A DNA stretch of 64,000 nucleotides. It comes from Gluconobacter albidus (GTDB taxonomy: Bacteria; Pseudomonadota; Alphaproteobacteria; Acetobacterales; Acetobacteraceae). Shown in pieces: positions 34,318 to 43,232 of the stretch. The stretch is from NCBI RefSeq assembly GCF_002723915.1, contig NZ_BEWL01000004.1:1-64000 (forward strand). The letters run 5' to 3'. The notes beneath the pieces were generated by a model that searched no databases, was not told the origin of the DNA, and worked only from the letters and a program-made list of their open reading frames with translations. Within the stretch, counting starts at the first letter, position 1. The number at the start of each line of letters is the position of its first letter. The position numbers were made by a program, and so were the translations under genes.

Positions 34318-35706
34318 ATGACGACTTTTGACATCGTTATCCGCAACGGCATAATCGTGACCGCCACGGATAAATATACTGCCGATATCGGAATAAACGG
34401 CTCAAAGATCGTCGATATCGGTTTCGACCTGAAAGGCCATGAAACGATTGATGCCACCGGCCTGCTCGTATTGCCGGGCGGAATTGACGGTCATTGTCAT
34501 ATCGAACAGGAAGAAGCCGACGGCACGATCCACGAAGACGATTTCGTCTCCGCCACCGGATCGGCACTGCTGGGCGGAACCACAACGGTCGTCTGCTTCG
34601 CGTCCCACGTCCCCGGCCGGGGCCTTGTGGAGCAGTTCGACGCCTATCGCGAAAAAGGCGGCAATTCCCGCATTGATTTCGCCATCCACCAGATCATCAC
34701 CCGCACTGACGAACAAACCATCCGCGACGAAATTCCCGTCGTGGCCGAGCGTGGCGCTGCAGGGTTGAAGGTCTTCATGACCTATGACGATTTCCATCTG
34801 ACGGACGGCCAGTTTCTTCAGGTTCTGGAAGCCGCCCGCAAAAGCGACATCATCGTATCCGTCCACTGCGAGAACTATGACGCCATCCGTCACCTGATCC
34901 TGCAGCATCTTGCGGAGGGCCGCACCGAGCCGCACGGGCACGCAACCTCGCGCCCGCCCGCCGTAGAGCGTGAAGCCACATATCGCGCCATGACGATGAG
35001 CGAACTGGTTGACCAGAAGATCCAGATCTTTCACGTCTCCTGCCCCGAAGTCGCCGAAGAGATCGCCCGCGCACAGTCCCGGGATGTGAAGGTCGTAGCG
35101 GAAACCTGTCCGCATTACCTGACCCTGACGGAAGACGACCTCAAGAGGGACGGTTTCGAGGGGACGAAATATATCTGTAGCCCTCCTCTACGCACGAAAG
35201 CCGCTCAGGACGGCATGTGGCAGTATCTCCGCAGCGGCGTCATCAGCATCATTTCTTCGGATCACTGCGGCTATACGTTCGACGGCGCTGTCGGTAAGGG
35301 ACGCCACGGCCGGGATGCGGATTTCTCGCTGATTCCCAACGGTATGCCGGGCCTCGGAACGCGCCTTCCGGTCTTCTACGATGCCGCCATCAACGGCAGA
35401 AAAATCGACCTGACGGACTTCGTACGCCTGACCGCCACCACCCCGGCCCAGCGCTATGGGCTCTATCCCGAAAAGGGCACGATTGCTCCGGGTTCGGACG
35501 CCGATCTCGTCCTGTGGGACCCGAAGAAATCCGTCACGATCACCAACGCACTGTTCCAGAGCAATATCGACTACACGCCTTATGAAGGGCGGCAGGTTCA
35601 GGGGTGGCCGGTCAAGGTGTTCCAGAGAGGCGTGCTGGCCATGGAGAACGGCACCGTCATCGCCCAGCCCGGCACGGGACGCTTCCTCAGGTCACGCCGG
35701 GGCTGA
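34318..35706 (+). CDS. hydA: Dihydropyrimidinase/D-hydantoinase
   Basis: A 462-residue cyclic amidohydrolase with all six metal-site residues: His59 and His61 (DGHCHIE), carboxylated Lys151 (GLKVFMTY), His183 (SVHCENYD), His239 (FHVSC) and Asp315 (SSDHCG). The family opens dihydropyrimidine or 5-substituted hydantoin rings to N-carbamoyl amino acids in the cytoplasm. An AGGAG lies upstream of the ATG, 30 bp after the GntR gene. Linked to an amino acid dehydrogenase operon it may feed in N-carbamoyl amino acids. No obvious carbamoylase or racemase is seen apart from the convergent amidase. Confidence 0.93.
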   Translation: MTTFDIVIRNGIIVTATDKYTADIGINGSKIVDIGFDLKGHETIDATGLLVLPGGIDGHCHIEQEEADGTIHEDDFVSATGSALLGGTTTVVCFASHVPGRGLVEQFDAYREKGGNSRIDFAIHQIITRTDEQTIRDEIPVVAERGAAGLKVFMTYDDFHLTDGQFLQVLEAARKSDIIVSVHCENYDAIRHLILQHLAEGRTEPHGHATSRPPAVEREATYRAMTMSELVDQKIQIFHVSCPEVAEEIARAQSRDVKVVAETCPHYLTLTEDDLKRDGFEGTKYICSPPLRTKAAQDGMWQYLRSGVISIISSDHCGYTFDGAVGKGRHGRDADFSLIPNGMPGLGTRLPVFYDAAINGRKIDLTDFVRLTATTPAQRYGLYPEKGTIAPGSDADLVLWDPKKSVTITNALFQSNIDYTPYEGRQVQGWPVKVFQRGVLAMENGTVIAQPGTGRFLRSRRG

Positions 35707-35753
35707 GGCTTTCGCCCCAGCCTCATGAGTGAAGGCCGACTTACCGGTCGGCC
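35704..35753. terminator. Paired hairpins between hydantoinase and amidase genes (convergent terminator)
   Basis: TGAGGCT (35704-35710) pairs with AGCCTCA (35719-35725), and GGCCGAC (35734-35740) with GTCGGCC (35747-35753). They cover the ends of both convergent genes. T-runs are weak, so termination efficiency is uncertain. Confidence 0.6.
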
Positions 35754-36532
35754 AGAGCCGGGTCAGCGAAGCGGCGGTTTTGCAGAACCGGAAGCACGCG
35801 CCGCGCATGGGCAATCCGCTCGCGATCCAGTGTGGCAAAACCCAGGGCGGGCGCTTCACCCAGCGCGAGCGCAATCACGCCCAGCGGATCGACCACCATA
35901 CTGGCACCGCAGTTGCGCGCGCCACATTCACCGACCGCCACGACATAACAGGTGTTCTCCAGAGCCCGCGCCACGGCCATGATTTCCCAGTGCCGTTCCT
36001 TCATAGGGCCTCTGACCCAGGCTGCGGGCAACAGTATGGCCTCGGCTCCCGCCAGAGCGAGATGGCGCGCCAGTTCCGGGAAGCGCACGTCATAGCAGGT
36101 CATCAGACCGACCTTCATGTCACCGATCTGCACGACGGGCGGCAGTTCCAGCCCCGGTGATGTCCGCTGGGATTCCTTCATGCTGAACGCATCATAGAGA
36201 TGCAGCTTGCGGTACTGTGCGATGAATGCCCCGTCGCGCAGGACGAACTGCGTATTGTAGAACCGTCCATGCCCATCCGGCACATTCACACATCCCGCCA
36301 CGGCAATGCCCTGACTGGCGGCGCGCAGTCCTTCCATGAACGGGCCGTCCAGCGGCTGTGCCGTCTGGGGCAGAAGCTCCGGATTGTTGATGTCCTGCGC
36401 CAGAATGCCTTCGGGCAGAAGCAGCAGTTCAGCGCCGCCCGCCTTTGCCTGCGCGATCAGATCCAGACATTGCCGCTGGTTGGTTTCCCAGTCCGGCGCA
36501 ACAGCAAACTGTCCCAGAGCAACTTTCATCAT
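35741..36532 (-). CDS. Carbon-nitrogen hydrolase (nitrilase superfamily), YbeM-like deaminated-glutathione amidase
   Basis: A 263-residue amidase beginning at MMKVALGQFAV; an outer in-frame start adds 18 unmatched residues. The triad is Glu41, Lys109 and Cys146 (LLPEGI, YRKLHLYD, LMTCYDVRFPEL). The motifs KLHLYDAF, LPAAWVRGP and VAVGECG are close to E. coli YbeM, which hydrolyses deaminated glutathione. The convergent hydantoinase makes an N-carbamoylase role worth considering, but the motif set favours YbeM. Confidence 0.9.
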   Translation of the reverse strand: MMKVALGQFAVAPDWETNQRQCLDLIAQAKAGGAELLLLPEGILAQDINNPELLPQTAQPLDGPFMEGLRAASQGIAVAGCVNVPDGHGRFYNTQFVLRDGAFIAQYRKLHLYDAFSMKESQRTSPGLELPPVVQIGDMKVGLMTCYDVRFPELARHLALAGAEAILLPAAWVRGPMKERHWEIMAVARALENTCYVVAVGECGARNCGASMVVDPLGVIALALGEAPALGFATLDRERIAHARRVLPVLQNRRFADPALADR

Positions 36533-37027
36533 CGCATTCCATTTTCCAAAAGAGTGGACACACGCCCAAATCCGTTCTCCCAGCATGCCCGACCCGTACG
36601 TTACGGTGAAGATGCAGGAGGTTGATACTTTTTATTACAGGAACAGATTCCTCAAACAGGAATCAGGAAAAAATAAATTCTAAAACAAATTGAGATAAAT
36701 GAAACATAAATTCCAAATAATATAATGTATTAATAATATTAATCAGCTTATTTTGCTAAATTTTTAGACAAATTTTATCGAAATTCATCCTGATTTTTTC
36801 TTCCTTCAGCTCGGATCAACATTCTCATCTTTAAAAAAGACTTCACGATTCCGTTATATTGGTCAGGCCCCCTCCGAAAATATTGTCATTTTTCCGCGCA
36901 TCCCTGCGGTTTCCGCGCTTCTGCCATTCCTCTGAAAATATTTTTAAGAGCTATCAGGCCCGGCTTCATGCACATGCTCGTGACATCTTTTGACACGGGG
37001 GATTACTTGATTCTGTTCACCTTTCAC
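36533..37027. other. AT-rich intergenic region upstream of the porin gene
   Basis: About 495 bp without a convincing gene. From roughly 36615 to 36900 it is strikingly AT-rich against GC-rich surroundings, with runs of A and T and repeated AATATTAAT-like words. A perfect 7-bp hairpin, GATTCCT-CAAAC-AGGAATC, lies at 36646-36664. It presumably contains the porin promoter and perhaps binding sites for nucleoid proteins; no open frame on either strand looks coding. Confidence 0.7.
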
Positions 37028-38959
37028 ATGCTGCGATCCCTGCGCTATTCGGGACGCGGCTCCCTGTTTCTTGGAACGGCTCTGGGTGCACTCGCACTGA
37101 GCGCACCAGCGCGGGCAGACGACGATATTGTTTCGAAAATGGAACAGGAAATGAGCCGCCTTCAGGCCGCTCAGGCTCATGTCCAGGAAGAACAGCGCGC
37201 CATCAATCACGATATGGCCATCCTGAAAGAAGAAATCGCCCGGCATCATGCTTCCGGCGCATCTACGGCGCGTGCGAGTTCCCCCCATGCCGAACAGACC
37301 GCCTCCCAGGAAAATCGCTCAGGCCGCCTCACGACGGCCTCGCTGCACCGTCCGGGAATTAAGGCGAACGCCCCCCTCAATCCTCCCGCCTCCGAACGTG
37401 AGATGACGGCCGCCTCTGGCTATGAGCCAATGCGTGGCGCCCATGCGCGGCGCGACAGGGTCTCTCTCTCCCCGACCGGACGTGCCCTGGTCGACACCGA
37501 CAGGGGATCGGAACTTGCCGTCGTGGGACATCGCGCCGAAGACGTGCTTGTTCATTTCGCGGAAAACGGCGTCGGCCCCCATCCGCGTGAAACGCTCGGC
37601 GCGCAGGCTGCGGGCGCTGTTGGCGATCATGGGGTTTTCCATCTCGGTCCCGTCACGCTCATGCTGGGTGGGTTCGTCGATACTGCCGCCGTGCTCGAAA
37701 ACCGTCATATCGCTTCGGACACGTTCAATTACTGGCAGGACATGCCGTATCCGAACGAGCCGCGCTATCACACCAACAATTTCGACGGGGGTGCACGTTA
37801 CAGCCGCCTGTCCCTGCTGGCGCGCGGCAATATTGATTCGGAAGCGACGATTTCCGGCTTCTTCGAGTCTGATTTCGGCGCGGGTGCGGTCACGACCGAC
37901 CCTTACGAGAGCAACAGCTATTCCTTTCGTATGCGTCAGGCCTATCTCGCCTATGACGACAACAAGGAAGGGTGGCATTTCCTGGGCGGTCAGGCCTGGA
38001 GCCTCCTGACGCCGGGTCGTGCAGGTATCGTCGCACGTCAGGAAAGCCTTCCGGAAACGATCGAGGCGTCCATGCTCGCAGGCCAGACATGGTCCCGGCA
38101 ATGGCAGGTCCGCATCGTGAAGGATTTCTTCCATCACCGCCTGTGGACCGGCCTTTCCATCGAAAACCCTGCCACGCTGTATGATACGACCGGCTTTTCA
38201 AACACGAACGGCGCTGTTGCGATGCCCAATGGCTCGACCGTCACGATCGGGGAAAACGGCGTCGGTCTGACCAATGATACGACCAATTTTTCCAATGAAA
38301 TCGCTCCTGATGTCATTGGAAAGGTCGCTTACGATCCGGTCTGGGGTCACTACGAAATGGAAGGCATCCTGCACTTCCCCCATGACCACGTAACCATGGG
38401 CCATACCGGCCATAACAACACCGCTGTCGGAGGAGGAGCGGGTGGTTCCATGATCCTGCCTCTCATCCCCGGCAAACTGGAACTGCGTATGGCTGGCCTC
38501 GCGGGCTGGGGCATCAACCGCTACGGTTCCGTCCTGCTCCCCGACGCCACGCTCAAGGCCAATGGCAGCCCCGATCCGCTTTTCGGCATCCAGGCGCAGG
38601 CAGGCATCATCGCGCATCCCAATCCGCGGATTGATGTGTACGGCTATTTCGGCACTCAACGCGTCGGCCATTCCTATTTTAACGAAAACGGCGGGTCTTA
38701 TGGCTACGGTAACCCTGCCTATTCCAATGCTGGCTGCCTTCAGGAACTCTCCGCCCTGTCCTGCACGGCCAACACGCGCGGTGTGTCCGAAGTCACGATC
38801 GGCGGCTGGTGGCGTTTCTTCAAGGGCAAATTCGGAACTGTCGAGGCGGGCACACAGCTTGCCTATGCCCGGCGTCAGATCTGGTCCGGCATTGGCGGCG
38901 ATCCGCATACCAGCATGAGCCAGATCTTCTTCGACTTCCGCTACCTGCCCTTCCAGTAA
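37028..38959 (+). CDS. DcaP-like outer-membrane porin with N-terminal coiled coil
   Basis: The start at 37028 (MLRSLRYSGRGS) gives a normal signal peptide ending PARADDD; the outer start at 36968 adds 20 residues without a better ribosome site. The mature N-terminus is a coiled coil (VSKMEQEMSRLQAAQAHVQEEQRAINHDMAILKEEIA), then a low-complexity linker, then a beta-barrel from about residue 200 (GPVTLMLGGFVDTAAVLENR) ending in RYLPFQ. Coiled-coil-plus-barrel layout is that of DcaP family trimeric channels, which favour organic acids. It faces a wide AT-rich region and is followed by a shared terminator with the RND pump. Confidence 0.88.
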   Translation: MLRSLRYSGRGSLFLGTALGALALSAPARADDDIVSKMEQEMSRLQAAQAHVQEEQRAINHDMAILKEEIARHHASGASTARASSPHAEQTASQENRSGRLTTASLHRPGIKANAPLNPPASEREMTAASGYEPMRGAHARRDRVSLSPTGRALVDTDRGSELAVVGHRAEDVLVHFAENGVGPHPRETLGAQAAGAVGDHGVFHLGPVTLMLGGFVDTAAVLENRHIASDTFNYWQDMPYPNEPRYHTNNFDGGARYSRLSLLARGNIDSEATISGFFESDFGAGAVTTDPYESNSYSFRMRQAYLAYDDNKEGWHFLGGQAWSLLTPGRAGIVARQESLPETIEASMLAGQTWSRQWQVRIVKDFFHHRLWTGLSIENPATLYDTTGFSNTNGAVAMPNGSTVTIGENGVGLTNDTTNFSNEIAPDVIGKVAYDPVWGHYEMEGILHFPHDHVTMGHTGHNNTAVGGGAGGSMILPLIPGKLELRMAGLAGWGINRYGSVLLPDATLKANGSPDPLFGIQAQAGIIAHPNPRIDVYGYFGTQRVGHSYFNENGGSYGYGNPAYSNAGCLQELSALSCTANTRGVSEVTIGGWWRFFKGKFGTVEAGTQLAYARRQIWSGIGGDPHTSMSQIFFDFRYLPFQ

Positions 38960-38968
38960 GAGCCCTCC

Positions 38969-38999
38969 GCACCGGACAGACCTACTTCTGCTCCGGTGC
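38969..38999. terminator. Bidirectional terminator between porin and RND pump genes
   Basis: An 8-bp perfect stem, GCACCGGA/TCCGGTGC, with a 15-base loop overlaps the 3' end of the pump gene and follows the porin stop by 9 bp. No strong T-tract follows on either strand. Confidence 0.55.
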
Positions 39000-41900
39000 T
39001 TCCTGATCGTCGCGGCCAAAGAAACGCGCATAAAGCGTCGGCAATACGAACAGCGTCAGGAGCGTGGAAGAAATCAGCCCTCCGATCACGACAGACGCCA
39101 GAGGCCGCTCGACTTCCGCGCCCGATCCGCCTGAAAACGCCATCGGGAAAAAGCCCAGACTGGCTACGGATGCTGTCGCCAGAACGGGCCGCAACCGGCT
39201 CCGCGCGGCCTGAAATGCCGCATCCGCCGCTGCCAGTCTCTGTTCCCGGAACACACGGATCTGGCTAACCAGCACAACACCGTTCAGGATCGCTACGCCA
39301 AACAGCGCGATGAACCCGATCCCCGCCGCAATGCTGAAAGGCAGCCCACGCAGCGCCAGCATGAAAATGCCGCCCGTCGCCGCCATCGGCAGGTTGGCAA
39401 ACACGAGCGACGCCGCGCCGAACGACCCCAAGGCCGCCACGAGCAGCAGGAAAATCAGCGCCAGCGCGATCGGCACGACGATAAACAGACGGTGCAGCGC
39501 CGATTGCAGATTGCGGAACTGCCCGGCCCAGACCATCCGGTAGCCCTGTGGCAGTTTCACATTCTGCACCACCGCTTTTTGCGCGGCCGCCACGAACGAA
39601 CTGACATCCCGCCCGCGGATATTGGCCTGAACGATCACCCGGCGGTGGATGTTGTCCCGGTCGATGCGCGGCACGCCATCCGACAGCACGATATCCGCGA
39701 CCTGTGACAGCAGAACCCAGCCCTTCCCATCCGCCCGGCGCACCTGCAGATGGCCGATCCTGTCCGGCGAACTGACCGCATCCGCCCGCAGACGCACCTG
39801 CGTGGGAATGATGGCCCCCTGCACCGTCACGGGCTTGCCGACATGACCGCCGACGGCCTCCACCACCGCCAGAATATCCGGCACCGCGACCCCGAGGCGG
39901 GCAGCCGCATCGCGGTTGACGTCGATATGCAGGAAAGGCACGGTCCCGCTTCCCTGCAACGCGACATCCGCCGCGCCCCGCACGGTTTGCAGCGTCGTGA
40001 CGACCTGTCCTGCAATCCGGTTCAGCTCCGACAGGTCATCGCCATAGATCGAGATCGCAAGCTGTGTCCTGACCCCGGCGAGCAGATCATCCATCCGCAT
40101 CTGGATCGGCTGCGACCACGAATACGCCGCATCCGGCAGGGTTTTCTGCAGCGCATCATTGATTTTCGTGACCAGTTCCGTCTGGGTGGACGCCGTTTTC
40201 CACTCGTCGTGGGGACGCAGGAAAACGAACGTATCGGTCTCGTTCGTCCCCATCGGGTCGGTCGGGATCGCCGCCGTTCCCGTGCTGCTCACAACCGTCC
40301 GGACTTCGGGGAAAGAACGCAGGATCTTTTCCTCCGCCGTCACGCTAGCCAGCACCGTCTCCAGCGAGGCTCCGGGCAGGCGCGTCGAGGTCACGACCAG
40401 CGAGCCTTCCTCAAGCTGCGGCACGAACTCGCCACCCAGCCGCCCACCGATCAGCACCGCCGTGATAAATGCGACACCCGTGACGATCAGCAGTCGCCCG
40501 CTATGGTGCTCGGTCCAGCGCAAAGCGGGCTCGTAATACCGGCGCACGGTCCGTACGAAAGCGGTCTCCCGGTCCGCCTGGACATTGCGCATCAGCATTG
40601 CTGCAAGAACCGGCACGCAGACGAAGCAGTAAACCAGTGAGGCCAGCAGGGCCATAATGACTGTCTGCGCCATCGGCCGGAACATCTTGCCCTCGATGCC
40701 CTGAAGCGTGAGCACCGGCAGATAGACCATGATGATGACGAAAATCGCAAAACTCACCGGCCGCACCACGGCGCGCGCAGCCTCCGCCGTCAACGCGGCA
40801 AAGGGCTTTCTTTCCCGGTTCTCGCCGCGCTCGACCATGATGTGTTCCACCACGACGAGCGAGCTGTCCACGATCATCCCGAAATCAATCGCGCCCAGAC
40901 TCAGCAGATTGGCCGATACGCCAAACAGCCGCATCCCCGCCATCGCCGCGACCAGGGACGCCGGAATGACGGACACGATCACCAGTGCCGCCCGCCAGTC
41001 TCCCAGAACAACCACCAGCACGACCAGCACCAGAGCCGCACCGATCAACAGGTTTTCCTTAACCGTATGGATGGTCTGGCCCGTCAGATCCGCCCGGCTG
41101 TAAAACGGCTCCAGCGTGACACCCGGCGGCAGGGACTGGCGGATCGTCGGCAGAACATGCCGGATCGCATCCAGCGTCGCATTCGAACTTGCGCCGGTCT
41201 GCATCATCACGACGCCAATGACCGCCTCGCCCTGCCCGTCGCGCGTCACGGCTCCAAGCCGCGTGCGGGGCCCTGCGGACACAATGCCCATGTCGCGCAG
41301 CCGGATCACATGACCATTCGTGCCAAATTTTACGGGTATGGCGCCAAAATCCGCCAGACTGCCCACGAGCGCACGCCCGACCACGACATTCTGCTCGGCA
41401 TGATGCGCAATCCAGCCCCCACCCGACGAGGCATTATTCGTGTCCACGGCCTGAACGATATCGCCGATCGACACACCGAACGCCCGCATCCGCGCCGGAT
41501 CAACCGCCACCTGATACGTCTCGACCGACCCGCCATTGACGTTGACATCCACCACGCCCGGCACCAGCCGGAGCTGCGGTACGACCGTCCAGGTCATGAG
41601 ACGGTTCAGTTCCATCAGCGACAGACCGCCGCCCCGGATCTGAAGCTGCATGATCTCGCCCATGCCCGTTGCGAGCGGCCCCATCGACACACTTACGCCC
41701 GGAAGCGTGATGCTGTCCCGCGCCGCCTGCAGCCGTTCCGACACCCGGGCCCGGTCCAGATCAATATCCGTCGCATCATCGAACTGGAGATAGACCGCCG
41801 ACACGCCCGTCCGGGACACAGACCGCAGATCCGTAACGCCCGGAATTCCGGTCAGGCTGGCCTCGACAGGGAAGGTGATGAGCTTCTCGACCTCTTCCGT

Positions 41901-42059
41901 CGCCAGTCCGGGTGCGGTGACCGAAACCATGACCTGTTTGGGTGAAATATCCGGTACCGGCTCGACCGGCAGTCCCGGCACGGTCATAATCCCGCCGATC
42001 ATCAGCGCGACAAGCAGGCCCAGCAGGACAAAACGGTTGGACTGGAAAAAATGCAGCAT
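38982..42059 (-). CDS. Heavy-metal RND efflux pump, CzcA/CusA type
   Basis: A 1025-residue inner-membrane proton antiporter with the two-fold RND repeat: TM1 near residues 10-27, a periplasmic loop, the TM2-6 block with LGAIDFGMIVDSSLVVVEHI (the TM4 acidic pair of heavy-metal RND pumps), a second loop with WSQPIQMRMDDLLAGVRTQLAI, and TM8-12 ending VLPTLYARFFG. Both expected Asp residues of the TM4 motif are present. Together with the upstream adaptor and TolC-type gene it forms a tripartite exporter, most likely for Zn/Co/Cd/Ni or Cu/Ag; the metal cannot be read from sequence. It begins 9 bp after the adaptor gene. Confidence 0.95.
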   Translation of the reverse strand: MLHFFQSNRFVLLGLLVALMIGGIMTVPGLPVEPVPDISPKQVMVSVTAPGLATEEVEKLITFPVEASLTGIPGVTDLRSVSRTGVSAVYLQFDDATDIDLDRARVSERLQAARDSITLPGVSVSMGPLATGMGEIMQLQIRGGGLSLMELNRLMTWTVVPQLRLVPGVVDVNVNGGSVETYQVAVDPARMRAFGVSIGDIVQAVDTNNASSGGGWIAHHAEQNVVVGRALVGSLADFGAIPVKFGTNGHVIRLRDMGIVSAGPRTRLGAVTRDGQGEAVIGVVMMQTGASSNATLDAIRHVLPTIRQSLPPGVTLEPFYSRADLTGQTIHTVKENLLIGAALVLVVLVVVLGDWRAALVIVSVIPASLVAAMAGMRLFGVSANLLSLGAIDFGMIVDSSLVVVEHIMVERGENRERKPFAALTAEAARAVVRPVSFAIFVIIMVYLPVLTLQGIEGKMFRPMAQTVIMALLASLVYCFVCVPVLAAMLMRNVQADRETAFVRTVRRYYEPALRWTEHHSGRLLIVTGVAFITAVLIGGRLGGEFVPQLEEGSLVVTSTRLPGASLETVLASVTAEEKILRSFPEVRTVVSSTGTAAIPTDPMGTNETDTFVFLRPHDEWKTASTQTELVTKINDALQKTLPDAAYSWSQPIQMRMDDLLAGVRTQLAISIYGDDLSELNRIAGQVVTTLQTVRGAADVALQGSGTVPFLHIDVNRDAAARLGVAVPDILAVVEAVGGHVGKPVTVQGAIIPTQVRLRADAVSSPDRIGHLQVRRADGKGWVLLSQVADIVLSDGVPRIDRDNIHRRVIVQANIRGRDVSSFVAAAQKAVVQNVKLPQGYRMVWAGQFRNLQSALHRLFIVVPIALALIFLLLVAALGSFGAASLVFANLPMAATGGIFMLALRGLPFSIAAGIGFIALFGVAILNGVVLVSQIRVFREQRLAAADAAFQAARSRLRPVLATASVASLGFFPMAFSGGSGAEVERPLASVVIGGLISSTLLTLFVLPTLYARFFGRDDQEAPEQK

Positions 42060-42068
42060 GAAACCCGG

Positions 42069-43232
42069 TCAGTCCGTATCCAGCCCGCTGACGAGCGACA
42101 TGGATTTCAGGACGAAACTGCCCTCCGTCACCACGATGTCTCCCACCTTCAGAGGGCCCTGCACGACGGCGCTCTCATCCGTGGCCAGCCTGACCCGGAC
42201 CTCGCGCGGGGCGTAATGGCCCTCCAACGTCTGGACATAGACAAGATCGTGCCCTTCGATCGTCTGCACCGCACTGGCCGGGACGATCATGCCCTCGACG
42301 GCCTCGCTGGTTTCCAAGGTCGCGTCCAGCATGACGCCCGGTCGCAGGAAGGCAACAGGCCGGTCCACAACACAGACGACCTTGACCAGTCCCGTCACCG
42401 GATCCGCCACACCATCAATCGTCGTAATTTTCGCATGGAACGGCTCGGCCCGCGTGTTTCCTGAAGGCCGAACCGTCACGACACTTCCCACGCCCAGCCG
42501 GGACACTTCATCGGGCCGCAGATCCGCGACGATCCACACGCCCGACAGATCCACGACCGTCGCCACGGCCTGCCCCGGCGTCACGTCAGAGGCCACGGAG
42601 GTCTGGATGGACTGTACGACACCCCGCACCGGCGAAATGAGCGTGGAGGCCTCATCCTGCACGATCTTTTCCGTCACGGAGGTGAACTCTTCCGTCAGGC
42701 GATGCTCGATCAGCCCGATATCCGCTTCCCGCGCCACAACCATGCTGCGGGCCTGCTGCACCGCCGCCTGACGCCGCCGCACTTCCCCGACCGACACCGT
42801 ACTGCCGACAAGCGACTGCCCGCGACGATAAGCCAGTTCGGCTTCCCCCAGCGTCGCTTTCGCCGAGGCCAGCGCGGCCTGATCCTGCTCCATCTGAAGA
42901 TGCAGCACATGCAGCGAATGATCGGTGTAATCAATGAGCGCCTGTCCCGGCTCCACGGTCTGCCCTGGTGTCACCCGGACCGCCGTGACTTTGCCGTCCC
43001 CGCTTGTACGGATCACGACTGTCCGGGAGAGATCGGCGCTCACCTGAGCCAGCGCCGACACCGTGTCATGCAGTGTTCCCTGACGGACGGTCGCGGTCCG
43101 CAGATGCTCCGCGTCCCGCGCCTGCACCCCCAGTGTCAGGGACTGCATCCAGCCCGGCGATTCAGCCGCATGCGCACAATTCAGAGCACATGCAGCCACC
43201 CCGACGATCAGAAAACGTGAAAAGCGGCTCAT
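42069..43232 (-). CDS. RND efflux periplasmic adaptor (membrane fusion protein)
   Basis: A 387-residue adaptor with signal peptide (FLIVGVAACALNCAHAAE), a barrel-sandwich half motif (VTAVRVTPGQTVEPGQALIDY), a helical hairpin (MEQDQAALASAKATLGEAELAYRRGQ), the second lipoyl half (ISPVRGVVQSIQTSVASDVTPGQAVATVVDL) and a beta-barrel. There is no N-terminal metal-binding extension of the CusB kind. Its GTG/ATG region overlaps the stop of the outer-membrane factor gene by 4 bp. Confidence 0.94.
   Translation of the reverse strand: MSRFSRFLIVGVAACALNCAHAAESPGWMQSLTLGVQARDAEHLRTATVRQGTLHDTVSALAQVSADLSRTVVIRTSGDGKVTAVRVTPGQTVEPGQALIDYTDHSLHVLHLQMEQDQAALASAKATLGEAELAYRRGQSLVGSTVSVGEVRRRQAAVQQARSMVVAREADIGLIEHRLTEEFTSVTEKIVQDEASTLISPVRGVVQSIQTSVASDVTPGQAVATVVDLSGVWIVADLRPDEVSRLGVGSVVTVRPSGNTRAEPFHAKITTIDGVADPVTGLVKVVCVVDRPVAFLRPGVMLDATLETSEAVEGMIVPASAVQTIEGHDLVYVQTLEGHYAPREVRVRLATDESAVVQGPLKVGDIVVTEGSFVLKSMSLVSGLDTD

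Noticed and set aside
25975-36532. Calling the island a standard hydroxyproline operon
   Set aside because: The dehydrogenase and DHDPS types fit, but no hydroxyproline epimerase or ketoglutarate semialdehyde dehydrogenase is present and hydantoinase and deacylase genes are extra.
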